Part shown: in pieces, positions 11,401 through 24,224 of the stretch
Numbering within the stretch: position 1 is the first letter of the stretch
How the letters are laid out: each line of letters begins with the position of its first letter
Assembly: GCA_024349245.1 (NCBI GenBank)
Contig: JALDNG010000001.1
Span: forward strand, 2,353,001-2,417,000
Length of the DNA stretch: 64,000 nt
Direction of reading: 5' to 3'
DNA from: Neodontobutis hainanensis
Lineage: Eukaryota > Chordata > Actinopteri > Gobiiformes > Odontobutidae
The notes under the pieces: model-generated
What the model was told of the DNA's origin: nothing
What the model saw: the letters and a program-made list of their open reading frames with translations, nothing else
Database searches by the model: none
Translations under genes and position numbers: made by a program

Positions 11401-14400
11401 CAGCTTTTAACACTACCACTACCCGCCTCCTTTCCTCTTTCTCTCCTTTCTTTTTAGCACTTGCTGTTTTACTCCCACACAAAATCCAAAGAACAAAATT
11501 AAGTACAAAAACCTCAGATTTATAGTATCCAATTTTTATGAACCAAACACTGTGCCTTTTTTACTTTTTCTGTTTTCCTCCGGGTACCCCAGCTTCCTGT
11601 CCATAAACAGTGGGTCCAAATGTCCAAAGGTCACCCTTGACCCCTAACGGATCATAGCAGTGGAAAATGAATGTTGTGACTGTTTTATTAATGACTTGTT
11701 GAAGCCATGTTTTGTGCGTCTTAAATGCAGTTGCTTTATTTTTATTGTCACCATTTACAGTCAAATGTCCAAACAGTGCCATATAGATAAAACAAACCTG
11801 ATTATAACCTACAGCTTTTGCACAGATATTACTTTTATATGACGATACACACATTGGACTCAAAGTCTGTTATATATGAGCTAGGGTTGTGCATGAATTC
11901 TTGCTTAATCTGTGATAAGGTGAAGTTATCACACCCAAACTTGTTTTAATGTCACTTTTTTTTTTACTTGTCACCTTTAGCTCAAGTCCTCTCGACAGCA
12001 TCTGCCTGCGAGCGGGCTTTCTACCGGGAGATGATCAACGAGTTCTGCCTGGATAAGTTCAAGTTGGACATGGCAGCACTGGACCGCGGCTTGTGGTGCA
12101 GCTGGCCCGACACAATGGAGTGAGTTCATGCATGAAAATAATATTTACAGTGGAGCCTTTTATAGAACACACCACTCATAGGCCACTACGTTGGAGCGAG
12201 CAGGCACAGGGGGGTGATGACAGATAGGGGTCATGTGGGAAGCGCACAGCCGGAGAATGAGCCAATGACGCAGCTGGTGCCAATTAGCATAGCATATTTT
12301 CTCTGAGTTATTTAGCGTTGGAATGCAGTGCTTTGTCTTTTAATATTTTGTAAACAATATGTTGATCTGCAGGGGGGTAAAGCCTGCCCTAAATAAACAC
12401 AGAAAAAAACATTAATTAGTAAAAATAGCGGAGAGAAATAGACTGTGGGGGCTAAAAAATAAAACATGGGACGGTCTAATTTAAATAAATACTACTGTGT
12501 ATGATAATAGCATTGAAATAAAAATATATGCATTTGTCTGTGAAAATGGACATTTAAAGCTCCATTGAACCCAGTAGAAGTTTCTGAAGAACTTCTGTTC
12601 TTCAACTGCCTATAACTGCTGGAGGAGAAGCTCAATTTGTAGCATTAACGTTTTAGAACATTTGTTTAACTTGTCAATTTAATATGTACCTCAATAGCAT
12701 GTTCCTTTAAGGCTTCCGTAGACACAGAAAACAAGGGGTGTGGAATTGCAGTTTGCGTATGTTATGAAAAACACTTAAAAAGTCAGTAAAGTACAAAAGT
12801 TTTGACACCCCACCCCTGTATTGTCCACTTGGTCTGTTTGGAAGTGTTGATATAAGCCTTGCCCATGTTCCAGACTGCTTTATAATGGCTCCATCCAAAT
12901 TGCTGGATGAGTCAGACAGAAGAAAACAGAACTTAGAGGTCCAAAGGAGACGCTACTGTCAAAACTGTTTGGTTTCCCTCCCGACTCACTCGCGACAACT
13001 TCCTTTCTGTTGGACTGGTTTGTAATTAGTTGTGACGATGTGTGTACATTTAATGTGGGAGCAAAAAATAATATTTACTGCCACTTCAAGGGATTGCAAC
13101 ACTCACTGGGGCAAACTTTAACAAGTTATTTTGGGACAGTGGTTGGACAACACATAAATTAAACCAATATAAATATAGCAGTATAGATATTAAAACCAAA
13201 ATAGTTATATGCTCCAACTTTTTGCAAAATTCTGCTCTAGGCCTACTCTATAATGACTCAACAACTGTTTCTAAAAGTTACAACAAACACCATGAAGAAT
13301 GTATTAGTATAAATAAATGGGTAACAGAATCCACTGTGTCCAGGGGTTTCCTCATCTGCTCGGCTTTTGACCAAGGCGCACATTGTATACATACCTCCAA
13401 ACAAGTGTAACAAGAAGTATGCTGCGGTTTGTCCATAAACCTGCTGATGGACGTCACTCGGGCTCAAAATAAAGTACAAGATACTATACCCATTCTATTC
13501 TGCTTGTGTCGACGGTGTACATTTTCCATTGGCTTGGAAAAATGACTCTCATCTAGCATGCACACGAGACTGTCACCCCATTAATGCAATTGCCTTTTAA
13601 GCAATAACATTTTGTTTGATCAATGGCTGCACCAAAAATTTAAATGCACAAAAAAAAAACAAATACCAAGAATATAGATTCTCCTAAAGGCAGTGACCGT
13701 CTGAATCAGAGGCTTAGGGTTATGGCGCAATACTACACTGTGAGAGCTACTGCGTTGGTATGCATCTCCATTTCCCGGCATCCTCCAACATCTAGCAGAT
13801 ATATATAGCGTGGTAAACCCACCGGTAATTCTAGCCACTCCTTTACTTTTTTTTCCGTCCGACAGGAATCCCCACTCTGGTTCTGCTCTGCAAGGACATT
13901 TCAAAGACAAGCGGATCACATGTTTATATCAGCACAAATTGGGACCCCTGGGAGTTGTCAAAGTAACACACTTCCTACATACTGCTGTCACAAGGGCTTC
14001 TGGCTTGGGGCAATAATGAGGGAGAGGCAAGACAGGTGATGGACATTTTATTGGGAATAAAACAATCCAAAACACAAAGTATAAAAAATGTGTGAGACAT
14101 GGGGCTGAAGTGTTGGTAGGAATTTAAGAGCGTGAACCAACAGAAATGTAAACCAAAAGATAAGACAAATGACAAATTTCAGAAAAGTCAGAAAGGATGA
14201 ATAAGAACTGAAGAATGCAAGTTTATCCAAAGATAAGCTAAATGTAGCAGTTTTACTAAAGGGCCTCACGAAGACAATGTGAAGGAGTTCCGGTGACTAG
14301 AGCGTAACACTGAGGGGGGCAGGTGCATGTCATGAAGTCAATGAGCTGGACATAACCCAAACCACCTGTGATCGAGGTTATGCCAGGTCATGTCCCAGTG

Positions 14401-15157
14401 GAAAAGTACAAAAAGATTACATACTGTCAATGACAAAAGTGACACAGTATAATGGGTTATCCACATTTTAGGCTGGATTAACTTGTAATTGAAAGATGGT
14501 TGGTAACCAGAAATGATATTTGGAAAGTGGAATGGTTTAACAATATAAAAGATTATGTCTATTTGTATTGGGAACTCTTGTTGCGTAACAATAAACTGCA
14601 ATAAACCTTTTCCTACAGAGTCTACTGTCATCTGTTGTTTTTCTTCATCTCAAGGCGTTTAAATGGAATCTACCCCAAAACTTGGTGGGATTTTTTTTAA
14701 GATTTTATGATAGAATTAACAAAATATTGGACACATTTTGACTCAACAGAATGAAGAATAAATATGAATGGAAAGTGTTCAGTATTTTTCTGCTGCCACA
14801 AAGTTACAGTTTGTGTCTTGAATTAGACAAATTATAAAAAAATTAGCATACCTATCTCTGAACTTCCAAAAAAAGACTTATGTACACTCTTGCCATTGCA
14901 GGATATACGAAGACGTAACTAACTGCACGTATCAGGTGGCCATTCGGATGAACTGCTTCTGGCCCAATCACATCGTGGACCACTTCTTCACCGACATACA
15001 CCAGGTGTATTTCCACGACTGCGCTTTGACCGGGCGCCTCATCCACGACCCGCCCATCAGTATCCTCGCCCCGTTCATTGGCGTTCCAGTGTTAGTCACT
15101 TTGCTCATGACTGCCCTTGTGGTGTGGAGGAGTAAACGCACCGAGGGAGTGCTGTAA
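8432..15157 (+). CDS. ramp1: Receptor activity-modifying protein 1 (three coding exons)
   Basis: The exons are 8432-8486, 11981-12119 and 14902-15157 (55+139+256 bases), joined by GT-AG introns in phases 1 and 2, giving a 149-aa protein ending at TAA 15155-15157. RAMPs are single-pass type I membrane proteins that pair with class B GPCRs. RAMP1 with the calcitonin receptor-like receptor forms the CGRP receptor, acting in folding, transport to the cell surface and ligand choice. The sequence shows an N-terminal leader, an ectodomain with the six cysteines expected of RAMP1 (ACER, FCLD, WCSW, NCTY, NCFWPN, DCAL), the DPP-SIL juxtamembrane segment, a transmembrane helix near residues 118-138 and the short RAMP1-type cytoplasmic tail SKRTEG. 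Human RAMP1 is 148 aa and has the same tail. NCT is a potential N-glycosylation site. No frame damage is seen, so the gene looks functional. Confidence 0.95.
8487..11980 (+). other. ramp1: RAMP1 intron 1
   Basis: A 3.5-kb intron with donor GTTAGA and an acceptor preceded by a strong poly-T tract at 11956-11965. It is AT-rich and no nested gene or complete element was recognised. Confidence 0.85.
12120..14901 (+). other. ramp1: RAMP1 intron 2
   Basis: A 2.8-kb intron with a GTGAGT donor and a TTGCAG acceptor. The short frames inside, including those on the minus strand near 13.6-14.6 kb, have no domain or splice support. Confidence 0.85.
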
Positions 15158-15246
15158 GGCTAAAACTTCAGACTTACATAACATAGTAATATGTATTTTT
15201 GTATTGCTTTGTTGAACTGATATCATGCATGATTAACCAAAGTCAT

Positions 15247-15252
15247 AATAAA
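15247..15252 (+). terminator. ramp1: Likely RAMP1 polyadenylation signal
   Basis: The first AATAAA downstream of the RAMP1 stop codon, 90 bases past it. A short 3' UTR is plausible, but a longer one cannot be excluded. Confidence 0.5.
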
Positions 15253-15539
15253 TCCCTGTTTGGTAAAAAATATGATTTCTGTGCACTTCCATCAGTATGG
15301 GAGCCTTGGATTTTGTAATAAACTTGCTTGAGATTCAGGGGATTTGGGGGGGCATGCATGTTAATTACCATCTGTTCTCGGAGCCCTAAACAATCTGCCG
15401 ACACATAAATAACAGAAGAGAGGGCACTGTGGGAGTCCCCTGACACGCAAGAATAATTGTTTTAGAAGAAGGAAAAGGGAGGACAATTCAACAAGAAAAT
15501 GATCGGTTGTTGAGTTTTTTTTTTTTTTTATGTTCTGAT

Positions 15540-17270
15540 GTTGATTTATCTTTTAGTGACATGCGATATAGTCCAAAGAGCATACAACAACACTGCAGCC
15601 ATCTAGGAGACACTTGGTTGGGTTAACACATTTTACACCCATTGATGACAGAACAATTGAAAAAACTGTCTCCAGCCTGAGTTCATCCACCTGCTGCCTC
15701 GATGTTCTACCCACTAGATTTATAAAATCAGTATTGAGCAGTTTGTTACCACAACTCACTGATATAGTCAATAATTCCTTACAGTCTGGAACATTTCCAT
15801 TGGCCTTAAAAACTGCTGTCATTAAGCCTCTTCTAAAAAAGAGCAGTCTTAATGCTACAGTGCTCAAGAACTATCGACCCATATCAAACCTGCCATTTTT
15901 AGGGAAAGTCATCGAAAAAGTTGTATACCAGCAACTTAACAACTTTCTATTACTTAAAACCTGCTTTGATCCTTTTCAGTCAGGATTCAGGCCCCATCAC
16001 AGACTGAGACTGCACTTATCAAAGTCACAAATGACATTCGTCTGAACACTGACGCGACAAAGTCTCTGTCTTAGTTCTGTTGGACTTGAGTGCTGCATTT
16101 GACACAGTGGACCATGAAATCCTGTCACAAAGAGGAATGGATAGGTATCTCTGGGACTGCTCTTAAATGGTTTCAGTCATATCTTGAAGACAGGAAGTAC
16201 TTTGTTTCGGTTGGTAACTGTGTATCAGACCAAATGGCGCTGACATGTGGGGTTCCACAGGGGTCTATCTTGGGACCTCTATTATTATATAATCTTTACA
16301 TGCTTCCTTTAGGCCAGTTAATACACAGTTGTGGTGTATCATACCATAATTATGCAGATGACACTCAGATTTACATTTCACTCACAGCAGGTGAAAATGG
16401 ACCAATCCATTCACTGTGTCACTGCATCGAACAGATTGATGTGTGGATGCAAAATACATTTCTCCAACTGAACAGAGACTGACCTAATCATCTTTGGAAC
16501 ACAAAAACAAAGAGAAAGTGTCAGCAGTCACCTCAAGTCTCTTTCTCTAAAATCTAAAAATCAAGTTAGAAATCTAGGGTTCATCATGGATTCAGACTTG
16601 AATTTTCACAATCACATTAAGTCAATCACATCATCTGCATTTAAACATTTCCAGAGTCAAATGGATAATGTCTCAACCAGACTTAGAGAAACATATTCAT
16701 GCTTTTATCTCCAGCAGGTTAGATTACTGTAACGGCCTGCTCACTGGTCTCTCAAAGCGAGGGTTAAGACAGCTGCAGCTTATTCAGAACGCTGCTGCTC
16801 GGGTTCTAACTAACACCAGGAAGTACAACCACATCAGTCCAGTTTTAAAATCTCTGCACTGACTTCCTGTTGCTCAGAGAATAGTCTTTAAACAGCACTA
16901 CTGGTTTACAAGTCTCTAAATGGTTGAGCACCAGAATATATTACTGACATAGTTCCTTATGAGCCTCCTCGGACTCTGAGAACATCTGGGACAGGCCTTC
17001 TGCTCGTGCCCAGAGTTAGAACTAAACCGGGTGAAGCAGCAAAAACCTGGAACAGCCTCAACACAATGTTCAAGGGGAGGTTAAAAACCTTCCTCTTTAG
17101 CACCGCCTACATTACAACTTAAAGTGTGTTTTATCTGCACTCATCTTTTAAAATGTTTTAAATTTTTCTTATGCTTCTAAATCTAAATCTTGTAAATTGT
17201 CTTGAGCACGTTGAGTTACCAGTGTATGATTTGTGATATATAAATTAAATTACCTTGCTTTGCCTTGCCT
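15540..17270 (+). mobile_element. 5'-truncated, decayed L2-type LINE (reverse transcriptase)
   Basis: Successive plus-strand frames reconstruct a non-LTR reverse transcriptase broken by frameshifts and stops. From 15614 the RT N-terminal part includes KNYRPISNLPFLGKVIEKV. Near 16080 comes the LDLSAAFDTVDH motif, then CGVPQGSILGPLL, and near 16350 the catalytic YADDTQ motif. From about 16670 the C-terminal region shows LDYCNGLLTGL and QLIQNAAARVL, followed by the LHWLPVAQ-type segment in a shifted frame. Order and motifs match L2-clade LINEs. The 5' part with the endonuclease is missing. The 3' end runs into a CCTTG-rich tail near 17250-17275. At least three frame breaks mean it is inactive. 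Confidence 0.85.
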
Positions 17271-17275
17271 CGTCT

Positions 17276-18269
17276 TGTAGTTTGCACAAGAGATTTTTTT
17301 TTATAGAAATTATTATTATATAGAAAATTATTATTTAAGTTTTTTCTTGTTTTGAAAAATAGTACATGTGCATAGAGTGGACTACATTTGGGAACAAAAC
17401 TATAATAAAGATCAAAGTCATAATACAAATGAGAAGTACATGTCATGCTTCTTAATTGTTCATAGATCATCTAACTATTTTCTTTCTGCATCATTTCAAA
17501 GTTCTCCTCTAAACTGGAAATTCAACTCATGTTTCAGCAGTGGATTTGCAACATTTGACTGGAAAGACATAATACCATGCAAGGTATTTGCAATTCAGAT
17601 TTTGTGCGGAATAAGTTTAAGATAAAACAATGACTATGGCAATGATAATATTCAATGACGTCAACTTTATTTTTTTGTTCAGAAAAAAAAAAAAACATGA
17701 GAGATTGGGCTATAGCAAACATTTTATTAAATGCACATTGACAATGACTAAAATGCCAATAAAACACAATATTGAAGAAAATGTTTGGATGGCACCAGTC
17801 ACTCAATAGTTAAAATAATCCCATTATTAAAACAGCCTTTTTTCATTTTTAATATCTGAGACAAGACCAATTTTAATCTGTAATAAGGTTTTGTTTTAAT
17901 CGAACACTATCACGGTTTAAAAGAAACTGTAAATAAACGTTAGCTTTAGAAAAAATAGGTTTATGCATTTTTTAAGTCAGTAGCAGTCACCGAGCTCTTA
18001 GATGTTCCATGGCTCCATCTAGTGTCAATTCTGGGACACTGCACATCAAACCTACATTAAAGCTGTTACAGAGGATGTTTTTGACAAAATGAGCACATGA
18101 TTAAGAACAGCACCGTGAACGCCTTCCAAATCTCATGCACGAGCATTGGAACATGAGCATGTGTGTAATGCTACCGGCATTGTCTGTGTCGTGTTGAATC
18201 GTTTACAGGGTTTTAATATTTGAGTAGCATACCTTAGTGTATTTATAAATGGGAGTTTGGGAAAGATAC
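17276..18269. other. No gene seen
   Basis: AT-rich spacer between the LINE tail and the hairpin downstream of methyltransferase gene A. Nothing recognised. Confidence 0.45.
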
Positions 18270-18416
18270 AAACTTGTATTCCAACACCGTAAAGCAACAG
18301 GCGGTTTGGTAATGAAACGAGTAATAGAGGTAATACTGTGAAGCAAGTCAGACTCCCACTGTTACTAGTAGCATTACCAAACTGTCTGTTGCTTTACGGT
18401 GTCGGAATACAAGTTT
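18270..18416. repeat. Long hairpin just downstream of methyltransferase gene A
   Basis: Two 45-base arms (18270-18314 and 18372-18416) are inverted repeats matching at 42 of 45 positions around a 57-base loop. The loop can pair a little further (AGTAATAG against CTAGTA). It starts 83 bases beyond the stop codon of gene A on that gene's strand, so it may lie in the 3' UTR. A foldback miniature transposon is the alternative; no convincing target duplication was found. Confidence 0.9.
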
Positions 18417-18498
18417 TTTTCACTATGTTAACAGTGTGTTATATTTCTGTTATGCCAGTTTTAGATTATGTAGAAAAATATCCTTTGTAATACTTTTA

Positions 18499-21400
18499 CT
18501 ACATTACATAAGGTTTACAAGCTAACCAGTAAAAATACTTTACAATCATTGTTATCTCCGTCTCGGGAGAAGACACCTGCATGGCGGACAGCAATCTAGA
18601 AAAGAGACAAATCTTTGTTAGAAACAAAATTCAAATCACTGAACTGAAATAAAACCTTGTACTTTATGTAAAAGGTTCTGGCTCAGCACCTGCGCTTTTC
18701 TGTCTTGTTAGGCGAATTAATAATGGCTAAATTGTTAAAGTCTTTGACAGTTACAATAAGCTAAGTTGAGCAGTGTTTGACTTTTTTGATTAATTTGCCA
18801 AAAAGGATTTCAGCAATTTTGTGATTGTGATGAATGCATTATTAAGGATTATTGAGAGAACACTATCAGAAGGACAAAAAGAGGTGGGAATAAATAAATT
18901 GTGTCATACTTTGTTCTTAGATCAACGATGAGAAGTTCGGAGTCATTGGGGTTGTTTAGCTTCATTTGCTGGTAATAGGAGAATGTTTTCAGCAGCTCGA
19001 TGAATCTGTTTACTGAGAGCGTCCTTCGCACTTGCACACAGTCATGCCTGGAGACAAAAAACTCACATAAGAACTCCCAGGCGAGACCAAGACTTAGAGG
19101 CTAATATGACAAAAAAAAATTTATCAGAAGTCCAAAAATGTTAGTTTAATCTTTCAAGAAATTTAGCTTTTTGTGTTTATTATAATCAGACCAATGTTAA
19201 AGTGTTTACCTTGACATGTTTCTTCCTCAGAAGAGTCACGTGGTGTTACTTACTGTGTTGTGTCTTGTCTTCAAAACCTGTGCAGGAAGTTTGGCAGTTG
19301 GAACATGTCGAGGTAAACACTTTAAAAAATTGGTCTGATTATAAGAAAGCACAAAAGGTCTAATTGGATTTGTATCAAGGGCGAGTGACTTGAAGTAATT
19401 TATTTATTGAAGAGTAAATTGTTTTTTAAGATGAAATAGAATTTTGAGTCTTGGATAGGGAGTCGATTTGGTGAAAATCCTGTCACTTTTTAGGATGCAT
19501 ATCGACTTAAAATATATTATGTCAGATGCAATGTAAATTACAGTGACAATGATGTGCTCTCGCGAAATGACAGCATGCCATTTTGTCTTGAACTTTTTAA
19601 AGTTTTGTAAGACATCTTTTGCTCAGACTGTTTTTTAGTAAAAGGAGCTAACCATTGGAACTCTCTGCTGACCAGACTGTACACCTTCAAAAAACTCACA
19701 AAATCATGGCTTGTACTGCAACAACAATGTAATCATTTATATATAAGGTGTGCATGTGTGTATATAGACTTTCTAGTCCGGTCTGGTTTCAGACATTTTA
19801 TTGTATTAACTTTTCAAAATGTTATTATTCATTTTTTTATTTTTCATTCATCTAGTTTTATTGTGAAAAGTTCTTCAGGGAATGGGTGTTGCAAACTAGC
19901 CTCGGTTATCAGACCCCTTTAAAAGAATGTCCCCATAAAAAAAAAAACTTGAAATGACAACAAGGTGCATGAGTAGGAAAAGCGTTTTTTTACTTGCACC
20001 TGTGTTCACTAATATTGTCCCATCCCCTTAATACTTACCATTCTTTATCAGGATAAACACAAGCGTCAAACAACTCTTTGTATTTCCTCAAAGAGCTTTG
20101 ACCGATGCGAGGATGTCGAAAGGGAATCACAGTGCTGTAAAACTAATAAAAAAGAATGGGAAATAACTGTTGCTGCATGATAAAATTTAATGAGTATTGC
20201 TGCATCATTCAAACCCATCTTGACAAATGTTTTGGGATGCACCTCTTTACAAATGTCATTGAGTTTATCAGAGACGCCCCCATATTCCAGCTCCATGTCC
20301 ATGGTGTAGCCCAGCAGAGCCAAGCAACCTCCAGGGGTCAAAATCCGGTTCACCTCCTTAAGAAACTTTTGACGGTCAAACCAGTGGGCCGATGTCATGG
20401 CTGTGACAAGATCCACCGTGCCAGATTCCAACAGTAGATCTTCAGCTGGACTCTGTCTGGAACGAGAAAGAAGCACACATGGAAAATGTATGTATTTGAA
20501 GTCCCCGAAAAAAAAAAATATATGAAAAATGACTCAGTGGCGACCCCTAGAAAAGTCAAAATACATTGGGCCTATGGAAAGTGAAAGTAATTTTTTCCAA
20601 TGTAGAAATACAAAACTTGGAACATCTATGGGACACCTCAGGGCAAACAGAAAAGTCTATGACAGTCACAGGCTAAACTCAGGACGTCCGCCATGTGGGG
20701 TGGACCATGTGACCACCTAAATTGCACCCCTTACATTCAAAAGATTCAACTCTTTGTGTTTTCATCTAAAAGGCCCCAAATTTGGTGAGTATCATCTAGA
20801 CACATGTGCCAACAAAAGCTGTCATTTTGTTTTTGATATCTTATCGGGTGTGGGTGTGGCAAGCCTGTAACGAGGCGGCCATTTTTGTGAAAATAAAATA
20901 TCCCTTAACTCTCAAACGCCTTCTCAGATCAAGTTGGACTCAAAAAGGCGTTTGTGCACATTCACGACCTGAACACAAAGATATGTAAATAAAAGGGTTA
21001 GCTTTAGAAATGGCCCTCTAGCGCCACCTACAAACTTATACTGGGACCAAAGATTTTAGTTTGTCATAGAGACATGAAATTTGGTACACACATCACTTAT
21101 GTCATGATGAACATAAAAGCCAGTGACAACCACCCCCTATCTATAAATGTGTTGCCATAGCAACGCCCCAAATATGTGGAAAAAGTCAATGGGAAGTGAA
21201 AATTTTGTCGTAGGCATATGAAACTTGGTACACACAGCTTATGAACATTAAAGCTAATGGGGACCACATCCTAACACACACGAGAAGGTGGCCATTTTGA
21301 ATTGAAAATGTGAACTGCCTTAGAATACACCTCACTTTTAAAAACAACAGAAAATATCTGCTTCATTCCACAAACACCAAACTTAGGCAATTGAGCTAAA

Positions 21401-24224
21401 CACATGTGTGTACAATAGACACCGCCTTTTCTTGTTGTTTTTGCTCAAGTTATATATATATATTTTTTATTATAATTTTTCTGTAATATTATCCTCAATT
21501 AGACCCAGTAAATATGCACAAAAAGTGCATTTTATTGGCCACAAAATCCAAGCCTGGACTATCTGGTCCATAAAGAAAAGTATAAAATTAAAAATAACTG
21601 TAGTTTTAAAATAAAATAAAAACACACATGAGCAATATACATATGTGGAGACACAATGACATTGTCTCCACATTCTAGATGTGAATCTCACATGTTATAT
21701 TATAATATTGTATTGTTTGTGTGAATATAGAGTGTGTATGTACATGTATGTATAATATATATAATCATTAAGTATCTTTGTTTGTCTTCGGTATTGTTCA
21801 AAGATTTTTTTTTGTGGACATTTGAAATTCATTATTTTGTAATAGAGTTAAGTTTGATCATTGTTGTTTTTTCCTTCTGTTTATATTCAGATTGATTTTA
21901 ATTGTAATGGCCTTATGTTCTATGAAGATGGCTGGTTCTGTTCTTTGTCTTGTAACTCTACTGATTTCAACCAAATGTCTGTACAAGATTGAAGGGATTT
22001 GTTCTTGTTGTCCATGTGTAGATTTTGTCAGTAGTGTTTTCTAGATGTTTTTTTTCTCCAGATGTCAACAAGATCTAAATTATTACAAATAATATCCAAT
22101 TCCTTTTCTTTATTGTCGTGAGGAGGCTGGTACTGTCATTCAATACCATATTAATATCAGATTTAGTTGCTTCAGAGTTCAATTCACGTTATGGTTCTGA
22201 AGCTGTAAGTGCAAATTACCAACAGGTTTGTCCAGCAGCACACATTACACATCTTTGCAGCGTTAGGTTATGTTACCATTTATGTTACCATAAAGCATTG
22301 TTACCAGACAGCACATGCTTCAAATTGAGCCAATGAATCAGTTTCAGCCAAACATGTTACAGCTCGATTTCATGGACCCAACATGTCTAATGCTGTGTTC
22401 AAGAAGATATGTGCCTTGCCTTGCTTGTAAGGAAGAGGAGGTGCTTTTTACCAGTGCATGATGGGAAATGATGTCCTGTCAGTGCCAGCAGTGATGGCTG
22501 ATTGGACCTGAGCGTTGACACTTCACTGCTCCTCTTTCCTCCACCCACACCTTCATTGATTTTAATCTATTCTATCTAATCTTTCAATCAGCTGTGTCAT
22601 AAATAGATTTAGTTAGAGATGCTTCGATCAGCATTTTTGGGGCCGATCACCGATTACCGATCACCAAAATCATGAGCAGCCGATCACTACCGATCACAGA
22701 ATGGCAGGGGAATGGGAATCTTTTATCTATACGCATGCAGTGTGCTTTCTTGACACATTCGTGCTCACATAGTCTCTTCTACTGTATTTTATTATGATAT
22801 AGCCGAATGTCTTAACAAAGCTCTTCTCATTTTTCATCTCAATTAGCCTAAGTAATAAGCACACGAGAAGAATGGAAATCAAAACAGCTGTAAACGGCGG
22901 CTCGCGAAGTTGCCGCACATGCGCGATTCATTTTCAGTCTGGACGTGGAGGGGTGAACGACTCCTGCTCTGACTCTATGCTCTGACTGCAGCTGCGCCTG
23001 TGAGTGCTTTGGGATGGGGGTGGGGCCAGCGGCAGCCCCCGCTGCTCATTGAGAAGAGGAAGAACGAGGTTTGCTTTCACTTCAGAGAGTCTCCAAAGGT
23101 AACTCCAGAAAAAGTCGTTAGATTTGTTGCTACTCGCTTTTTTGAAAAGCCTGCTCATCTACAATATCTCGTCTACAATCCAGGTGAGGCGCAGTTCATC
23201 CTGAACACACCTAAAGACTTTTTTAATAGACTCCAGGTCATGTGACCTAGTCACTTTAATCCACTTTATAGTCATATTACTATCCTAGTAGTAGCCTACC
23301 ATGCACATCACTTTTTTCCCACTTTGATAATGCACCAAACTGGAAGGTGTCTAGGTGTTTGAGGGTCAAGAAAAGCGCTATGGTCATTACTACTCTTTGT
23401 AATTTGTATTAACATTCTGGACTAATGTCTTCCTTCTTCAGTTTTCCCTTTTTAAGTCCACAATACTCACACTCTATGCTGGGATCCATCCCTGGTTTGA
23501 TACAGAAGCCTGTAGAAAGGCTGCCAGAAAATTCATATAAAATCCAGTAAAAGATTGAAATGGAAAAAAGAGGTGCTAAGAGCGGAGCTTCCAGCGGGAC
23601 TTGCCCACTACCATGACAAAGTAGTCGGACACACACAAGAGAACCTCGCGGTGAAGGTGTGGAGCCGAATATCCAACGTCCAACTAACATCACCTCTTTC
23701 ACTCAACACTGTTTAGAAAAGTAGACACTGTTTAAAGCCTTATAAAACCCCAAACAAGTTTCACAACCTTTAAAAAGCACATTCATGTTTCTTATCTTAA
23801 CATACAATCTAAAAGGAAGGTTTTGGATATTTATGAACCACACTTCCAGTCCCTCACCTGTATGAAACATTTGGATAGCAGTCCTGCTCGGCTCGCGCGC
23901 ACTCCAGCTGGGCGGGGCTGATGTCGAAGCCCACCACATCAGAGAAATGCGGCGCCAGTAGAACCGTCCCCTGGCCTGAACCGCATCCTACATCCACAGC
24001 GACATTAAGTGGTCGCTGGATCTGGAAAGATAGAAAAATGGAAATTGTAGCTGTACTTGGACTTGCTCTGATGGGACGGTTCTATCACAGGAAGTTCAAC
24101 AATAAAAAACACTCACCCGTTTCTTTACATAGCCCATAACAATGCTGACTATTTCATCAGGTGTCATCCTGTACTGGACGTACGCAGAAGCATGTTCTCT
24201 ATCCTCAAAAAGTCGAACGGCCAT
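18499..24224 (-). CDS. Class I SAM-dependent methyltransferase, tandem copy A
   Basis: Six minus-strand exons: 24117-24224, 24021-23858, 20456-20243, 20142-20039, 19047-18910 and 18595-18499 (108+164+214+104+138+97 bases), all in frame, giving 274 aa. The fold is a methyltransferase type 11 domain. SAM motif I VDVGCGSGQGT is at residues 45-55, the acidic motif II region GFDISPAQL follows at about 67-75, then GTVDLVTAMTSAHWFD at about 103-118, and the LTPGGCLALL strand/loop. The family is annotated in fish as 'putative methyltransferase DDB_G0268948-like' (zgc:162396 type) and is related to yeast trans-aconitate methyltransferase; its substrate in fish is unknown and it is probably cytosolic. 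The exon 3 donor is weak (GTGCAT). Motif II has Phe where copies B and C have Thr. Introns 2 and 4 are enlarged by repeats. No break was found. Confidence 0.9.
19168..19357. repeat. Long hairpin in intron 4 of methyltransferase gene A
   Basis: Arms of about 53-56 bases (19168-19220 and 19302-19357) are inverted repeats at roughly 85-90% identity with one two-base gap, around an 81-base loop. The shared core includes TATAATCAGACCAAT and AAAGTGTTTACCT. It lies wholly inside the intron between exons 5 and 4 of the gene. It could be a foldback MITE; ends and target duplication were not resolved. Confidence 0.85.
20530..21330. repeat. Dispersed repeat of unclear class
   Basis: Contains phrases I know as recurrent in fish genomes: 'gcgacccctagaaaagtc', 'ctagcgccacctacaa' and 'gacatgaaatttggtacaca' (twice in related form, near 21070 and 21215). 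The GAAA(T/C)TTGGTACACACA motif recurs internally. Family and boundaries were not determined. Confidence 0.5.
22617..22720. mobile_element. hAT-like element end (fragment)
   Basis: TAGAGATGCTTCGATCAGC followed by several GCCGATCACCGAT-type copies matches the terminal and subterminal pattern of a common vertebrate hAT family (terminus near TAGGGATGCACCGAT). No matching opposite terminus was seen within the next kilobase, so only one end is called. Confidence 0.55.

Larger units (their letters stand above)
20457..23857 (-). other. Intron 2 of methyltransferase gene A, repeat-filled
   Basis: 3.4 kb, against 227 bases and 69 bases for the same intron in copies B and C. It holds a fish-type dispersed repeat at about 20.53-21.33 kb and the end of a hAT-like element at about 22.62 kb. 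The right end (23800-23857) resembles the matching intron of copy B (26400-26480), sharing a GGTTTTGGA-ATTTATGAACCA stretch, which shows that the intron was duplicated together with the exons. Confidence 0.8.

Noticed and set aside
21642..21674. 11-bp inverted repeat around ATGTGGAGACA
   Set aside because: Short, and next to repeat-derived sequence; no further support.
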